Positions 46,654-57,025 of a stretch of 64,000 bases of DNA are shown in pieces. Made by a program: the position numbers and the translations under genes. The stretch is from Aaosphaeria pasadenensis. Lineage: Eukaryota > Ascomycota > Dothideomycetes > Pleosporales. Each line of letters opens with the position of its first letter. Positions within the stretch are counted from its first letter, which is position 1. Location of the stretch: positions 248,001 through 312,000 of the forward strand of contig JAKLMB010000006.1 in assembly GCA_022813625.1 (NCBI GenBank). Direction: 5' to 3'. The notes under the pieces were generated by a model. The model was not told the origin of the DNA and searched no databases. It worked only from the letters and a program-made list of their open reading frames with translations.

Positions 46654-47886
46654 ATGTCTGAGGCTAAGATGGAATACGTCAAGTACGTCGTCGTATTGAG
46701 AAGTAGCTACACCTCCACCATTGAATTGGTCCGCTAACTCGTCGACAGCCTGGGCAAGTCTGGCCTCAAGGTGTCCAAGGTCATCTTGGGATGCATGAGC
46801 TACGGCTCCGACAAGTGGCAAGACTGGATCTTGAACGAGGACGAGTCTCTCCCGCTGTTGAAGTATGCCTACGACAGGGGCATCAACACCTGGGACACCG
46901 TACGTCCATCACCACCCTCCATATGAACTCCAAGAAACACATCACTAACGCCCCCCTCCCTCCAGGCCGACATCTACTCGCACGGCGAATCCGAGCGCAT
47001 CATCGCCAAAGCCCTCACCACCTACTCCATCCCCCGCTCCTCCGTCGTCCTCCTCTCCAAATGCTACTTCGGCGTGCAACCGGACCCTTCGATCCCCATC
47101 TCCGCCTCCAACACCAACAACGGCGCCATGGTCAACCAAGTCGGCCTCTCCCGCAAGCACATCTTCGACGCGGTCGAAGCCTCGGTCGCCCGCCTGGGCA
47201 CCTACATCGACGTGCTCCAGATCCACCGTCTCGACCGCGACACGCCGCGAGAAGAGATCATGAAGGCGCTCAATGACGTGGTCGAGAAGGGGTGGGTGCG
47301 GTACATTGGCGCGAGTTCGATGGCTGCGTGGGAGTTCCAGACGTTGCAGAATATTGCGGAGAAGAGGGGGTGGCATAAGTTTATCAGCATGCAGAATTAT
47401 TATAATTTGCTGTACAGGGAGGAGGAGAGGGAGATGGTGAGACCCCCGTCCCCCCTCCTATTCATCCAACACCCCTTGAGCAAGCAAACTGACAGGTGGG
47501 AACAGATACCATACTGCAACGACACAGGCGTCGGCCTCATCCCCTGGTCGCCCATCGCGCGCGGCGCCCTCACACGCCCCTGGTCCGAACGCAGCACCAA
47601 GCGCAGCACGACGGACAAGGTGCTCGAGAGCATGACGCTATCGCGCGACGACGCGACGGACAAGGCCATCATCTCGCGGGTCGAGGAGGTCGCGAAGAAG
47701 CGCGGGGTCAGCATGGCGTGCGTGGCTACCGCGTGGTGTGTGGGTAAGGGCGTGGCGCCGATTATTGGGCTGGGGAGTAAGGCGAGGATCGATGAGGCGG
47801 TGGGGAATAGTGGGTATAAGTTGGAGGAGGAGGATGTGAGGTATCTTGAGGAGCTGTATTTGCCCAGGGGGAGGGTGGGGTATTAG
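46654..47886 (+). CDS. Aldo-keto reductase
   Basis: NAD(P)H-dependent oxidoreductase of the AKR superfamily, 343 residues from exons 46654-46682, 46749-46899, 46966-47436 and 47506-47886; introns of 66-69 nt and frame closure support the model. The catalytic tetrad can be read: Asp and Tyr in WDTADIYSHGESE, Lys in LLSKCYFG and His in LQIHRLDRD. The cofactor-side motifs IPWSPIARGALTRP and IIGLGSKARIDEAV are typical, as is GCMSYG in the first strand. It resembles the fungal versicolorin-reductase-like/YPL088W-type group that reduces aryl or aliphatic aldehydes, but the substrate is unknown. It is likely cytosolic. It is convergent with a short-chain dehydrogenase only 172 bp away. Confidence 0.95.
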
Positions 47887-48058
47887 GGTTAAGGGTTGGG
47901 AAGGTGGTGATGGGGGGATGTTTGGTATAAGTACAGTATATATCTACATGCGGCTATGTAGTAGAATGTGGAAGTTCAAAAGTTCCAATGCTTCGTCGTG
48001 CGTTGCGCTGCTTCGCGTCACCCCGAGGGTATCTCTATCCGTCCATATGTGCACACGT

Positions 48059-49312
48059 CTATCCAGTCTTCTCCACGGCCCTCCCCGCCTGGACGAGGCC
48101 CGCCTTCGCAATCGCAGTGTCAACACCACTCCACCTCCTCACGAGCGCCTTCATGCCCGCCGGCAGCAACCCAAGCACAGAAATCCAGCTCGAGTAAAGC
48201 GGCAGCACGACATCCCCGCTCTCGCCCTTCTCCACGAGCCGCAATATCTCCCTCGCGACGTCGACGGGCCGCACGACCGGCGCGAAGAAGCTCGACGGCG
48301 TCTCCACGCCCGCAAACATGCTCGTGCTCATCTGGCCCGGCGACACGAGAATCGTCTTGATGTCCCTGGCCTCTGGGTTCTGTGCGAGCTCTGCGCGGAG
48401 GGACTGGTGGAGGGCGTGCAGCGCGGCTTTCGAGGCCGTGTAGCTGGAGAGGTTGGCGGCGCCCAGGTGCCCGAGGACGGAGGATACGGTGACGATGGTG
48501 CCGCGGCCTTCGCGGAGCATGTGCGGGAGGAAGGTTCGGAGGGTGTTGAAGTGGGAGAGGGTGTTGGTGCGGAAGGTTCTGTTGGGGAGGTGTGTTAGTC
48601 AATTGGACGGATGGGTTTGATATGGGGAGACGTACTGTTCGACTTCTGCGGCGGTGGAGTCTAGGATGGGTTTCGGGCGGACGATGCCGGCGTTGTTGAT
48701 TAGGATCGTTGGAGGGCCGAGCTGTGGGTTTTGTTAGTATTAGATGTTCTTGTTCGTTCAATTGGGTGTTTCAATGGGTGAACTTACGTCTTCGACAATC
48801 TCCTTCGCGACCGCTTCGACCTGCTCAGCGTCTCCTACGTCGCATTCATAGTACAGCACGCCCTTCTCCTCCGCCTCGTCCTCACCAACCCTCTTCGTAT
48901 CCAGCACAGCGACATTCGCATTCCGCATGCCGTACGTCTCCGCGAGCAAACCCCCCAACCCCTCAACACCCCCCGTAATGACGATAACCTCCTCCGCGAG
49001 ATCGACCTCCCTCGGCGCCCCGAACGCAATCCGGTCGCTCATGACGTTGAAGAAGCTGACCGTCGACATGGCGAACGCCCACGCCATCGCGACCTGGATC
49101 TCCGTGTGGTGCCACGGCGTGTGCTGCGCGCGCAGGCACAGCACCAGCACCCATGACGTCCACGGGTGGAACAGCGTGTAGCTGAGCACGTACGCGATGA
49201 TGTCGATGTTGACGTAGCGGAGCCATGGCTCATCTGGGGTCGTGCTGCTGCGTGGGAGTCGCGGGTTGACTTCTGGGAGCTTCTTCTCTGGGTCCAGAGT
49301 GTTTGTGTCCAT
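48059..49312 (-). CDS. Membrane-anchored short-chain dehydrogenase/reductase
   Basis: Classical-type SDR of 376 residues from exons 49312-48788, 48721-48636 and 48578-48059 (introns 66 and 57 nt). N-terminal residues about 35-65 contain a hydrophobic stretch (DIIAYVLSYTLF, then WVLVLCLRA) likely to anchor the protein in the ER or lipid-droplet membrane. The Rossmann start is VIVITGGVEGLGG (TGxxxGxG), with LINNAGIVRP, the catalytic Ser in TVSSVLGHL and YTASK with catalytic Tyr/Lys. The layout recalls retinol-dehydrogenase/17-beta-HSD-like SDRs (SDR16C group); the substrate is unknown. An acceptor choice at 48579 keeps QTFRTNTLSHF in frame. The ATG at 49312 is preferred because the upstream extension begins with GTG. 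Confidence 0.93.
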
Positions 49313-50570
49313 TTTGGCTGGCGGGCGGGCGGTGGAGTTTGGTGGTCTGTAAGGTGTTCGGAAGTGTTTGGTGGGGGAGCAATGATGCGGGCGCGTATAG
49401 CTAGGCACAACCGATTTAGTAACGGCCTTTCCGAAGGATTAGGGATTAATATTTCAGATGTCGTGAAGAGGTATGCTATCCAGTAGCTACGGTATAAGAG
49501 AGAAAGAAAAGAATAAAAGGGAGCGTCCGGGGTGAGATGGGAATGTGGGCAGGCATCGTTTTAACAAATTCACCGTACGGAGTGGGCGCTGAGATCTGAG
49601 GTTCGTTGCGTTTCATCCTCAGGCACACGGAGGTTTGGAGGCGCCATCCCTGTCGGAGATGTACTGTGATGGCTAGGGTGGGCTTGCTCCGTATCGAGGT
49701 GATCTTCGGGTTGACTGCTCCGAAGGATGTAAGCGACGACATGGCGATTATGTCCGATCGTTTTGGAAACATTTGTTTGAATCATCCATCCTGCATTGGC
49801 TGACATGTTCATGTTCAGCGTTCAGCTCTGATATTACCCTATCAGATGTTTGGATGGTTTGCTTGACCCGAATATGAGCAATGAATATCATAGCGAACTC
49901 TTCACCGAAATGGCACGAATAGCAGTTCACGATATTGTTCATCTAGTGACTTCATCAATGGGCGTCTACAGCTTGCTTCGTGACTGCAAATCTCTGAGAT
50001 CATGTGCTTGCCATGGGCTGCTCGATGCTCTTACCTTCTCCACTGCTTCTAGTCTGAAAGTTACCGATCCTGCAAGCACTGATGGCAGCAGCTCACGATA
50101 CTGTTGTGTATTCCTCTGAGCCTCATCCAAATGAATCACGCCAACTGCCTGAGATATGACATGGAATTCCTGCTTGCAGGATGATATATATAATATAGGA
50201 TGCTATGCTATTGAACCAATGAAGTCAGTCAAAGCCCACGCAAAGTTTGGCTGCTCGTGGATGCCCGCTCTACACTTTCCTCCATCTTCTCCTCCCCTAC
50301 CACTGCCACCACCTCCTTCCTCTTGATCAAGCATACACGGCTTCTAAACCACTGCAAATGGCACTCACACTAATCTCCCAAGCAACCCATCGGACTGGTT
50401 TGTTGTACTTAAACCTGCCACACCTCGATTCATACCATCTCTTCTTCATCTCACTCATCCATCCACCAACATCCCATCATCCAAACATCGTCTTTCCATA
50501 TCACTATCCCCGCTTCTCTCTTCTTGCATCCAGCCAGCTACCCTTCTCAGATTCCTGACTTGCCTGCATC
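49313..50570. other. Divergent intergenic region
   Basis: Between the SDR gene (-) and the BYS1 gene (+). It carries a near match to the 9-bp motif (TACGGAGTG, 49575-49583), an AT-rich TATATATAATATA at about 50183-50196, and a C/T-rich leader from about 50270 to 50560. ORFs at 49476-50119 lack domains. Confidence 0.5.
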
Positions 50571-52046
50571 ATGGTCGGCCGGACCGTCCTGGCCCTCAGT
50601 GCCCTCACGGCCCTTGCTCGATCCAAGGCCATCGTCACCAACAGTTGTCCCTACGACGTCTATGTCTGGTCCGTTGTCGAAGCCAAACATTACGCTGAGA
50701 ACCTTCCCCTCAAGTCTGGCGAGAAGTACGTCGAGCAGTTCCGCTACGGCACACCAACCAATCCCGGCGTTGCCATCAAAGTCTCGCCTTTCCAGAACGG
50801 TATTCACGAGGGTAAAGATGAAGTCAACTTCGCCTACGCCGTCGACTTGCACGACCCAAAGAAGATCTGGACCGGGCTTTCCAACATTCGTGGCAGTGCG
50901 TTCTTCGACGACATCGACCTGCTCACCTGCGACGGTTCCTTCCACGGAGCGTCGGTCACAACTCGTCTCTGCAAGCCCGACGACGACATCGAGCTCGTTC
51001 TTTGTGCATCGTTGAAGGACAAGCTCTCCAAGAACAGCACCAAGTCTACGACCGAGCGAAGCTACAAAGCTCCAGGATCCTCACGAATCCTCACCAACGG
51101 CAACGAAGATTCACCAAAGAGGATCCCACGCGTTGTGATCGAAAACCCCTGGAGCGCACAAGCTCGCAATGCCACCCCACAGCCATCGAATGGCGAGGTC
51201 GAGCCTCGCAAGACCAAATTGAGCAAGGACCAAGCTTGCCAGGCTCTTGGTACGTTGACTGGACGTCCAAAAAGCCCTGCCTTCCCAAGCGGTTACGACT
51301 GTGAGAAAATCGTCAAGGACCTCAAGGCCAAGAGGCCCGGCAAAAAGCCAAAGGTAAACATCGGTTGGTATGTTGATCACCGCCTCGAGAACGGCAATCG
51401 CAACAAGCTCCAGAAGGCTTTCGACAACTACTACGGTACGATCAGCTGGAGCGACACCAGTGGCTCCGACACCGACTATGGTTGGGCGAAGCCTGCCGAC
51501 AAAAAAGAGGAGAAGAGGGCGACCCGCTCTTACAAGGACACTTGCGACCTGGTTCTCAAGATGTTCGGCGGCACTGATTGCGAGAAGAGAGCTCGGGAGC
51601 TCAAGGACGCTGCCCTGGCCCGTCATCCTTCCAAGAGCGATCCCGAAGTTCACTTTGGCACTCGCTTCTCTCGAACGGGAATTGACAACTCTTTTGTTGA
51701 ACGGGAATCCCTCGAGAAGGACCTGAAGAGTTTCTTCGCTGCGAACGACTGGAGCTCCAGTTCCGGCTCCGGGACTCCTTACGGCGAAGGCCACTTGACT
51801 CGTCTACGCGTGGCTCGCAAGACACCAAAGGTCTCCCGTGATGTCGCATGCCAATGGCTCCTCGCCATGTACCCAGAACGAAACGCCCCCAACTGCGAAA
51901 CCATTGTCAACGATTTCTCCGCGTCCAAGAAGGTTTATCTCGGCAAGCCAGTCAAGGAACACCTCCCCGGTCTGCGTTCTAAGGATGTTGAGAAGAACTT
52001 CAACAGAATCTGGCCGGAAGTGGAGTGGTCCGATGATGAGCATTAG
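50571..52046 (+). CDS. BYS1-domain protein with three novel C-terminal repeats
   Basis: A single-exon gene for 491 residues. Residues 1-19 look like a secretion signal (MVGRTVLALSALTALARSKA). Residues about 20-150 match the BYS1/thaumatin-like fungal domain: IVTNSCPYDVYVWSV, GVAIKV and FAYAVDL. After a Ser/Thr-rich linker come three copies of an unfamiliar module, at about 216-303, 316-407 and 419-491. Each has AC or TC then a spaced C-E pair (DCEKIV, DCEKRA, NCETIV), a V-x-(I/F/L)-G strand (VNIGWYV, VHFGTRF, VYLGKPV) and an end of K-x-F...W(S) (FDNYYGTISWSD, FFAANDWSS, IWPEVEWSD). Copies diverge strongly at DNA level, so the duplication is old. BYS1 proteins are secreted or wall-associated and sometimes phase- or infection-related; biochemical role is unknown. 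It lies next to an HDAC subunit gene and 3 kb from a second BYS1 gene. Confidence 0.85.
   Translation: MVGRTVLALSALTALARSKAIVTNSCPYDVYVWSVVEAKHYAENLPLKSGEKYVEQFRYGTPTNPGVAIKVSPFQNGIHEGKDEVNFAYAVDLHDPKKIWTGLSNIRGSAFFDDIDLLTCDGSFHGASVTTRLCKPDDDIELVLCASLKDKLSKNSTKSTTERSYKAPGSSRILTNGNEDSPKRIPRVVIENPWSAQARNATPQPSNGEVEPRKTKLSKDQACQALGTLTGRPKSPAFPSGYDCEKIVKDLKAKRPGKKPKVNIGWYVDHRLENGNRNKLQKAFDNYYGTISWSDTSGSDTDYGWAKPADKKEEKRATRSYKDTCDLVLKMFGGTDCEKRARELKDAALARHPSKSDPEVHFGTRFSRTGIDNSFVERESLEKDLKSFFAANDWSSSSGSGTPYGEGHLTRLRVARKTPKVSRDVACQWLLAMYPERNAPNCETIVNDFSASKKVYLGKPVKEHLPGLRSKDVEKNFNRIWPEVEWSDDEH
51211..52046 (+). repeat. Three diverged coding modules (protein-level repeats)
   Basis: DNA about 51211-51480, 51519-51790 and 51826-52046 encode the three modules described for the BYS1 protein. 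Conserved landmarks are two Cys (second followed by Glu), the V-x-hydrophobic-Gly strand and a closing K-x-F..Trp. The first two are followed by SGSDT/SGSGT-like linkers ending YG. Confidence 0.75.
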
Positions 52047-52806
52047 ATGTCAGGTCTGATACCTGATGCTGTATGCAGAGCATGGTTTGGGGGAATTGGT
52101 CAAATTGTTTGAAGGAGGAAAAAGTGTGGTTCTCATTGAAGCATGACGGTTGCTTTCCAGGTGGACCACTTCGGGCCACCTTGAGTGTGTTCCTTTCTGT
52201 AGCCTAGTATTCCTTTTGTTCTTCTTCTAATAGGATCCTCCTGCGTTTTCAATTCGTGTTAGCGTTTCTGTGCTTCCAGATTTTTGGACTACTTCGAGAT
52301 GTGATATGGGTGTTGAGTGAAGATAGAGAGCTGATTTCGAATTTCTACTATTCGGAAGAGGATTTTCTCGAAAATACACCTTGCGGATGCCAGCATCAAA
52401 TTTGATGTCTATTACATGCATGATCACTGGCGTACAGATCTGCGCTTTGATGCCGTGCATTGCTGGCACGTGCTGGCCAAGACCGTCGGTGGTCCGGCGA
52501 TTGGTCGCAGCGCAGACCAGAAATACCATTCACGCCAGCTCTACTCCTCATTCACCCATTCACTCACTCTCGCGCGCCGCTTGAATGAACCTTACCCTAC
52601 TGCGATCGTCCTCTATGTCACTCGCACTTTAGTCTTTTACTTCTCAAAGGGCAGCCGATCCCTCGTCTGCACTCTCATTCCATCACCAACCAACCCTCGA
52701 ATCGCACCGCTCCAGCAACGAGCGGAGCTCTCTTGCGCTTCCTTAAACGATCAACCCTCCCCGTCAGACCTTTGCGCAAAACAGACAACGTCAGAATTCT
52801 CTCGCC
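52047..52806. other. Intergenic region
   Basis: Holds the 3' end of the BYS1 gene and the promoter of the Sds3-like gene. A 133-residue ORF at 52416-52817 and others have no domain. I see no other feature. Confidence 0.45.
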
Positions 52807-54502
52807 ATGGCTCGTAATAGAAGCCCGTCTCCAGGAGACAAACTTCCCCTCGGCCAGTCCGCAACTTCGCCGCAACCGCAGGTCTCCAAGCGGGATAAAA
52901 GACGCAATATGCTTGCTGAGAAGATGGGCGACATGGCGGCCTCGTTCTCCGACAACCGGGACAGTCATTTTAGAGCCCAATTGCAGGCGCTTCAAGCTGA
53001 TATCAACCTCATTCTTCGGGCGGATCCCTACGCCAACAAACCGCTGGAGGACAACGGAGAAGAGGCTCGTGACCTCATCAAGCAGATCATGGGCGAAAAT
53101 GTTCCCACTGCGCCCAGTGCCGGCACCGACTATGTCGCCCAGGTCGGCAGAAACTACGCACGATTCGTGGATGCTTCGAATGACGCCATGGAGGAGCGTG
53201 ACTACAATCTCGTTCTACTAATGGTAGGGTTTTTCTAATCGCAGACCTTGACTTCCGACATTGGCTGACCACATCATCGATACACAGAAGAAGCACGACA
53301 GCATAAAGCAGGAAATCGAGAACTCGTACCTTTACAAAATGCAAACCGCCGAAGAAGAGTACAAGTTGCTCACCGCGACCATCCGCGAACGCCTTTCGGC
53401 TAGCATTCTCCAGCGGACAACGAGACTAAAGCGTGAAAAGGAGCAACTGGACCTTTCCGACAGCAACGCCATGCTTCTACATCCCAATCAATTCAGCATT
53501 AACAACCCCGCAAGCCCAGGTGGACCCCAGGCGCCACGCAAAACTCGAAGGACTGGCCATAAGACCGGAGAAGGGGAAGAGCTCGCTGCTGAGAACAAGC
53601 GCAAGCGGAAGCTCTTCGAGGAGAACGACAACGACTCCCCAGCACCGTCTGGCCGGAATCTAGAAATGGGCATTGGATCACCATTCCGCGAAGCCAAGCA
53701 GCGGACGGTCCACACTCAATTCGAAGCAGCGGCTTTCTCGCTGGAGCGTCTCTTCACCGAGAAGGAATTGAATCTTGCGATGAACCAAGCTACGATCGCG
53801 GCTGCGCATTTCTTCACGAAGATGAAGAATGCGGAACCCAGCCAAGAGGCTTCGGCAAATGGTACAAACGGCAATGGTCAGGAGGTCGCCAGCGAAAACG
53901 GTGACCCTGCGGATGACAATCATGATTCAGATTCTCCCGCGGGCGCACCAGAGATGACGCGCCAGGTTTCTTCCAATCCCCACGCCACTCGCGGTGCGAC
54001 ACGCTCAGCCTTCAATGTTGCGTCTCTCGCGAACGGCCGCTTGCCTTTTATCTACAACCCGCCTTTCGTCCTTGATGCAAAGGTCTTCCAGAAACAGAAC
54101 GCACAAGCACCGACTCCTCCCCCTCTAGTATCGCAAGATGTCGATCAGGATATGATGCTCATGATGAGAGACGCCCCTCCAGATGATGCACTCAACGAGA
54201 AGCTCCTCCAGGCCGCCGTGAATCCCGTCAAGGCTCGTGAATACCAAATCCAACCACCAGATTTCCAAGTCCCTGTCTCTGAAATCACGAGCCACGTGCG
54301 ATCCTCCGCACCACATCTGGAGGTCGGCATGCCCCTTGGCGGCATCCCTATGAGCGCCCAGAGCAGCATGGGCGGGTATAGCGATACCGGAGGCAACACT
54401 CCCTTGGGACGATTTGGCGACAGCTCTCTAGGCCTCGGCAGTGTCGGTATGACGAGGACGGCTAGCGGGTCTGGAAGACGGGGGGGTCGACGGGCGCTGT
54501 AG
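52807..54502 (+). CDS. Sds3/Dep1-family subunit of Sin3-Rpd3 histone deacetylase complex
   Basis: A 543-residue protein from exons 52807-53223 and 53288-54502 with a 64-nt GTAGGG..CAG intron. The middle is a coiled-coil Sds3-like region (about residues 40-190), readable as HFRAQLQALQADINLIL, then LYKMQTAEEEYKLLTATIRE with Lys/Arg/Glu heptads, followed by KTRRTGHKTGEGEEL and a conserved SLERLFTEKELNLAMNQA helix that could contact Sin3. The rest is Ser/Pro/Gly-rich and disordered, ending in GSGRRGGRRAL. Sds3/Dep1 proteins hold the Sin3-Rpd3L complex together and help direct histone deacetylation; nuclear location is expected. I cannot separate Sds3 from Dep1 by eye. Start ATG 52807 (MARNRSPSPGD) has a CGCCATGGC context. 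Confidence 0.75.
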
Positions 54503-55013
54503 TTTCCATCCAGGGTGGAGGCACTTCGTCCTTACTCTTCTGCTCTATACCCTCTTTTTGCTTGGCCCAGGCGTTTCATGGACTGCTTAACTACATATCG
54601 ACGATTCTTTGGGTTGGAGTCTCACACACATAGCATTACTATCCGGCGTTGCATTTCGTTCGGCTCCTAATGTGTCTCTAGTTGAACATATATATTTCTA
54701 TCGAGGGACTACATCGGCTTCGCTGGTTCTTTTCGTAATGAAGGGATCTTGAATAGGAGGAACATTTCTCATTTCTGTGTTTATTGAGCTCCATAAATAT
54801 TTCAATATCGACCACTTCTTTACTCAAAGCTTCCGTTTCCGTTTCCGTTGATCGAATTGAAGAACCGTGACACACACGCGCTATTACATTGTTTGAACTA
54901 TTCAAGCAAACACACAAACAAACAAACTGACTGACTTGAAATCTGCCAACCACCGTCTCCACCTCCCAAAGACCCCTCCATCCACCATCCCCTCCCCTCC
55001 CTTCAACGCCTCT
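54503..55013. other. Convergent intergenic region
   Basis: Between the Sds3-like gene (+) and the second BYS1 gene (-). It contains three TTTCCG-type hexamers at about 54831-54850 and otherwise looks like 3' UTR sequence. Confidence 0.5.
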
Positions 55014-55499
55014 TCAAGAGCAAACCTCAAGCGTCAAATCCGTCGTCCCAACAAACCTCTTCGTCTGCTGCTCCCCCGGCGGCGCGCCCTCCCACGTAAT
55101 CCCGGGCACCCCCTTCCCCTCGTCCCCCTTAACCGCAATCTTCTTGCCCCTCAGCTCCTCCGCAAACCCATACGTAGTCGTCAGATCGTAGTACACGTCC
55201 GGCACGCCGTAGTCGACCGTGTAGCCGAAGGTCAGCACCGGCTTCGAGGCGTACAGCGCGTCCTGCGCGACGGCGACCTTGATCGCAATGCCCGTGAGGG
55301 GGTCTTTGTGCTGCGGTTCCGTCCAGGTGCCGCCGCCGCCGCCGAGGGGGATCGTGGGGCCGACGGTCGAGGAGACGCTGGTTATGTAGAGCGGGAAGGG
55401 GCAGTTGTTTTTCACGAGGATGGTGGAGTTGGTGGCGTGGGTTGGGGTGGTGAGGAGGAGGAGGGTGGAAAGGAGGGTGGGGAGGAGGAGGTGTAGCAT
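55014..55499 (-). CDS. BYS1-domain secreted protein, short form
   Basis: A single-exon gene for 161 residues. A strong signal peptide (MLHLLLPTLLSTLLLLTTPT) leads to a BYS1/thaumatin-like domain that fills the rest: ILVKNNCPFPLYITSV, GIAIKVAVAQD, LTFGYTVDYG and a final TDLTLEVCS. The two Cys near the ends (NNC and EVCS) could pair. A glycine run (LGGGGGT) lies near residue 55. It is a paralog of the larger BYS1 protein at 50571 but lacks the three C-terminal modules. Secretion to the wall or medium is expected; function is unknown. A TATA box is 165 bp upstream. The longer frame upstream of 55499 is not ATG-led and is in the leader. Confidence 0.88.
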   Translation of the reverse strand: MLHLLLPTLLSTLLLLTTPTHATNSTILVKNNCPFPLYITSVSSTVGPTIPLGGGGGTWTEPQHKDPLTGIAIKVAVAQDALYASKPVLTFGYTVDYGVPDVYYDLTTTYGFAEELRGKKIAVKGDEGKGVPGITWEGAPPGEQQTKRFVGTTDLTLEVCS

Positions 55500-57025
55500 T
55501 GTTGGAGTTCGTGGAAGGGTTGGTTGGTTGGTTCTTTTTGGGTTTGGTTTCGGGGTTGAGTTTGAGTTTGCTTTTTGGCTGGATGGATGGCTGATTGGTA
55601 TTGATGTGTCTGTCCAGTGTGGTTGAGAAGTGGATAAGTGTTTGGAGAGATCGACGGGCACCCTTTATAGACAGTCTGCTGAGCATTTGTCCTTGGTTTA
55701 CGGCACCTCCTTGGCCAGCAGAGGTGTTAGACATTGTCGTTCTCCCATCTAGAACAATGATATTGGCGATTTAGCGTCGTCGCAGATAAGGCAAGGTGGT
55801 AGAATGTCGAACCAAGAAGCCCAACTCAGGCACCACGGGGGCGGGCACCAGTGCCAGTATCCGAGCAGGAACAGCTCCATCGTCTGATGCGAGGAGAGAC
55901 ATTGTTTGGTGATATCCAATATCCAGGCAAGGGCAAGGGGTTAGTTAGTATGTGCAAGGTTTCTCCAAGAGAAAGTTTTCTCGTCTTCCTCCTCCTGCTC
56001 TCCCCGTGGGCTATGTTTCGGTTACAACTCTTACGAGTGGAAGGGTTACGAAAGGACGGGCACGTTGGTACGACCTGGGATTGTGATAATGCAGGTACAG
56101 AAAAGATTGATGAATAGCGGTGGCACCGTTGCATCCGTGATTGACAATTATTTGCTAGGAAACGTGATATTTCACCTAAAGGAGGCCTATCAGAGGGGAG
56201 CACAATTGAGATGAGATATTGTACCTGGGGGCTGAAGATATCATACCACAGGGCCCGGTTCGAATGGTACTACAATGAGAGCACTCTGTGGTAACATCTC
56301 AAATACCGAGATATGGAAGGGAAAACGATGTTTTGATTGATTCCATTGAGCATGTGGTCACTGTCAACCTGTCAAGCAGCGCCACCAGGCCACACAAAAT
56401 TCATTTCGAGGCGGGAACGGCGCGCGAGGGCTGAGACGTTTCCGTTGCACCCGTCACGTTGAGATATTGTCAATTGCGGCTGCTTCTACGAGGGAAGAGG
56501 AGAACGTCACATCGCCAAACGATTTCTTCCAAATTGTGTGTTTCTTGTTCATTGTTCCTACGGTCAGGATCCCAGGCTGAGCAAATGCGAGGGAGGCGTT
56601 TGAGGTTGATGTCAGGAGCGAGGTTACCGACACCGGCGACCTGACGAATTCAATCTCTGAGTGGACAGAGCTGTAGCTTTGTCTACCATCTTGAGAGATT
56701 CTGGACTACCAAGCCAGGGATAAGATGAAGGACGTCTTCCCCCACATCCCGACCAAGGTCAAGAGGGAGAGAGGGATGAAGTCTATCGAGGTGGGTGAAC
56801 GTCCATCTGATTGGTCCAAATCAGCCCTTAAGCCGCAACGGGCCGAACGCGCCCGCAAAGCCGAGGCACGGAAACACTCCGCACGCAGATGTCAACCCCA
56901 ACCCGCACTAAAACAGCAGTAATGCACCATGTGAGAGACAGAATAACTCGACTCGCAAGAGCTGCATCTTTTCTTTTCTTGTCTCGTGCCAAACGTCATA
57001 TTCTTAGCTTTTGTGTGAGAAAATC
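55500..57025. other. Divergent intergenic region
   Basis: Between the short BYS1 gene (-) and the thiolase gene (+). It carries the BYS1 TATA box at 55663-55669. ORFs at 55826-56203, 56459-56644 and 56725-56922 show no domain. Confidence 0.5.
55663..55669 (-). promoter_or_regulatory. TATA box of short BYS1 gene
   Basis: On the minus strand TATAAAG lies about 165 bp upstream of the ATG at 55499, followed by the GGGTGCCC sequence. Position and match to consensus fit a TATA element. Confidence 0.5.

Noticed and set aside
48120..48761. 213-codon minus-strand ORF within the SDR gene.
   Set aside because: It is another frame of the SDR exons, Arg/Pro/His-rich without domain.
37251..49312. A secondary-metabolite or detoxification cluster around the ABC transporter and oxidoreductases.
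   Set aside because: Polyubiquitin and over 2 kb of intergenic DNA separate them, and no synthase, P450 or cluster regulator is present.
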